DNA of 64,000 nucleotides, taken from the NCBI GenBank assembly GCA_037042185.1, contig JAXQJY010000032.1, positions 124,001 to 188,000 on the forward strand, written 5' to 3'. Shown piece after piece: positions 62,849 through 64,000 of the stretch (its first letter is position 1; the number at the start of each line of letters is the position of its first letter). Source of the stretch: Sordariomycetes sp. S80-01Y. Its lineage: Eukaryota > Ascomycota > Sordariomycetes. The notes below the pieces were generated by a model that saw nothing but the letters and a program-made list of their open reading frames with translations, was not told the DNA's origin and did not search any database. A program made the position numbers and the translations under genes.

Positions 62849-64000
62849 CTATGAATGGGGTGTCGAGATGGAGCTATCGGCGAAATGGACATTCACTTGT
62901 GCCTGCGCGGCCAGTGAGCAGAGGCGGGCATCTTCGAAAATGGAAGCAACCGCCAGTTCGATGCCGTATTGGCGGGCTTGTAGAACCAATTGGATGGCGC
63001 TGAAGGAGTCCCCGCCGATCTGTAGAAAGCTGTCATCTCGCCCGATGGAGTCGACCGGGAGGCTCAACACGTTTGCCCACAGCCTCTGTAGCTGCTTTTC
63101 CACGGCGGTCTCCGGTGGCCGTTTAGAAGCCTCCACGAGGGCGTATGCGGCCATCTCGCCCGGAGTGAGCGATGCTGTCCGTTCGCGAATTTGCTTTCTA
63201 TCCAGCTTCGCCGACGTCACGTAGGGCAAATAGCGGCATGGGATGAAGATGGTCGGTATCATGTACAGCGGAAGCCTGATCTTCAGCTCGCCAACGGCAA
63301 GGGCTATCTTGCTCTCCAAGTCGCCCGAGAGGGGGAGGAACATGTTCTCAGACTTCTCGTGCCCCCCTTCTGTGCGCTGTACCATGCTGGCGGTGGCAGG
63401 AGACCTTAGGTAGGCCACTAGTTGGATGTTATCATGGCCGGTCTGGAGCGTATCAACAACCACCTGCTCCACGTCCGGCAGGGCGAGTTGAATGTTGTGC
63501 TCGATCTCGCCGAGTTCCACCCGGAGGCCGCGAATCTTGACCTGGGTATCTCTCCTACCCAGAAACTCGATTGTTCCGTCCGCGTTGTGGAAGGCAAGGT
63601 CGCCGGACCTATACATGCGACCCCATGGCTCCTCGTCCCTCCGAGGCGCCCATTCAGGCAGACTTGTGAGGACCGACTCCTCCGTTCTTTGGGGGTTAGA
63701 TAGATACTCGCGAAGCAACGACGGGCCCTGGATAACGAGCTCGCCAACGCAACCGATCGGCGCCAGCTGGTGCGGGTCTTCGGGGTTGACAATCCAGCCG
63801 TGGCCACCAATCGGTCGACCAATGGTTAACGGCGACTCGTCGACGAATTTCCACTCGTGGTAGGCACTATTAACACACGTTTCCGTAGGACCCCAGCCGT
63901 TGATCAGGCGCACCCGCCCAAACCAGGTATCCAGCACGTCTCGGCTAGACGCCTCTCCGATTAGAAGAAGCACCTCGAGGCTCGGAACCTCCTGGGGTTG
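62849..64000 (-). CDS. Non-ribosomal peptide synthetase, C-terminal adenylation and carrier domains (runs off the right edge)
   Basis: The frame is open to the right edge of the window, so the N-terminal part is outside. Adenylation-domain motifs in order: INGWGPTETCVN (A5), GRMYRSGDLAF (A7), FLGRRDTQVKIRGLRVELGE (A8), LPLYMIPTIFIPCRYLP (A9) and TSAKLDRKQI (A10 Lys). The thiolation domain is DDSFLQIGGDSFSAIQLVLQ with the phosphopantetheine Ser. After it come only ~45 residues (IFEDARLCSLAAQAQVNVHF) and the stop, so no condensation or thioesterase domain ends the protein. Such an ending occurs in NRPS-like enzymes and in synthetases whose product is released by another protein. The substrate code positions are outside the window. 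Confidence 0.9.
   Translation of the reverse strand, partial: QPQEVPSLEVLLLIGEASSRDVLDTWFGRVRLINGWGPTETCVNSAYHEWKFVDESPLTIGRPIGGHGWIVNPEDPHQLAPIGCVGELVIQGPSLLREYLSNPQRTEESVLTSLPEWAPRRDEEPWGRMYRSGDLAFHNADGTIEFLGRRDTQVKIRGLRVELGEIEHNIQLALPDVEQVVVDTLQTGHDNIQLVAYLRSPATASMVQRTEGGHEKSENMFLPLSGDLESKIALAVGELKIRLPLYMIPTIFIPCRYLPYVTSAKLDRKQIRERTASLTPGEMAAYALVEASKRPPETAVEKQLQRLWANVLSLPVDSIGRDDSFLQIGGDSFSAIQLVLQARQYGIELAVASIFEDARLCSLAAQAQVNVHFADSSISTPHS

Overview
The window looks like an accessory, gene-poor stretch of a filamentous ascomycete genome (Pezizomycotina, probably Sordariomycetes; the order is a guess). The evidence is many short GT-AG introns of about 50-110 nt, a Tad-type LINE relic, a FunK1-type kinase relic, an NB-ARC/TPR receptor with near-identical repeats, an NRPS end and several terpene or sugar-metabolism genes typical of such fungi. 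Eight copies of one ~195-bp repeat with TG...CA ends are scattered through it, and about a third of the recognisable genes are broken. Many premature stops sit where a C-to-T change in a Gln codon would make them, which resembles repeat-induced point mutation.

Layout. 0-16 kb: the end of an NmrA-like gene, a truncated terpene synthase, two unrecognised genes (one split by one stop), a broken protein with a transposase-type HTH, and a DUF3632 gene. 17-27 kb: a DUF1593 (Sde182-like) protein, then a divergent pair made of an MFS sugar transporter and an intracellular GH3 beta-glucosidase around a promoter with two perfect hairpins, then two gene relics. 30-43 kb: DNA polymerase eta, a mosaic of LINE, repeat and FunK1 relics, a secreted TAP-like alpha/beta hydrolase, an S9 prolyl-oligopeptidase family enzyme, and a secreted BPL_N amidotransferase-like protein. 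43-46 kb: two small unrecognised genes.

The most interesting part is 46.6-58 kb. A broken NLR (NB-ARC plus TPR, minus strand) starts with a short Gly/Asn/Phe-rich motif. The divergently transcribed neighbour, a PNP_UDP (nucleoside phosphorylase-like) protein, ends with the same kind of motif. This receptor N-terminus / effector C-terminus pairing is the layout of fungal amyloid-signalling NLR systems. Next to it lies an intact 1297-residue protein joining a stonustoxin-type (SNTX, MACPF/CDC superfamily) region, an FN3-like region, an AIG1/septin-like GTPase and a Cys-rich tail. Beyond that is a second PNP relic whose body is inverted relative to its own motif-bearing tail. A ~410-bp block with the joined 3' ends of the PNP gene and of the GT31 gene occurs on both sides of the SNTX-GTPase gene.

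57.9-64 kb: a divergent pair of Golgi/membrane glycosyltransferases (GT31 with PAN-like tail, and a GT2 polysaccharide-synthase-like enzyme), then the C-terminal adenylation and carrier domains of an NRPS that runs off the window. No rRNA, tRNA or CRISPR array was seen.
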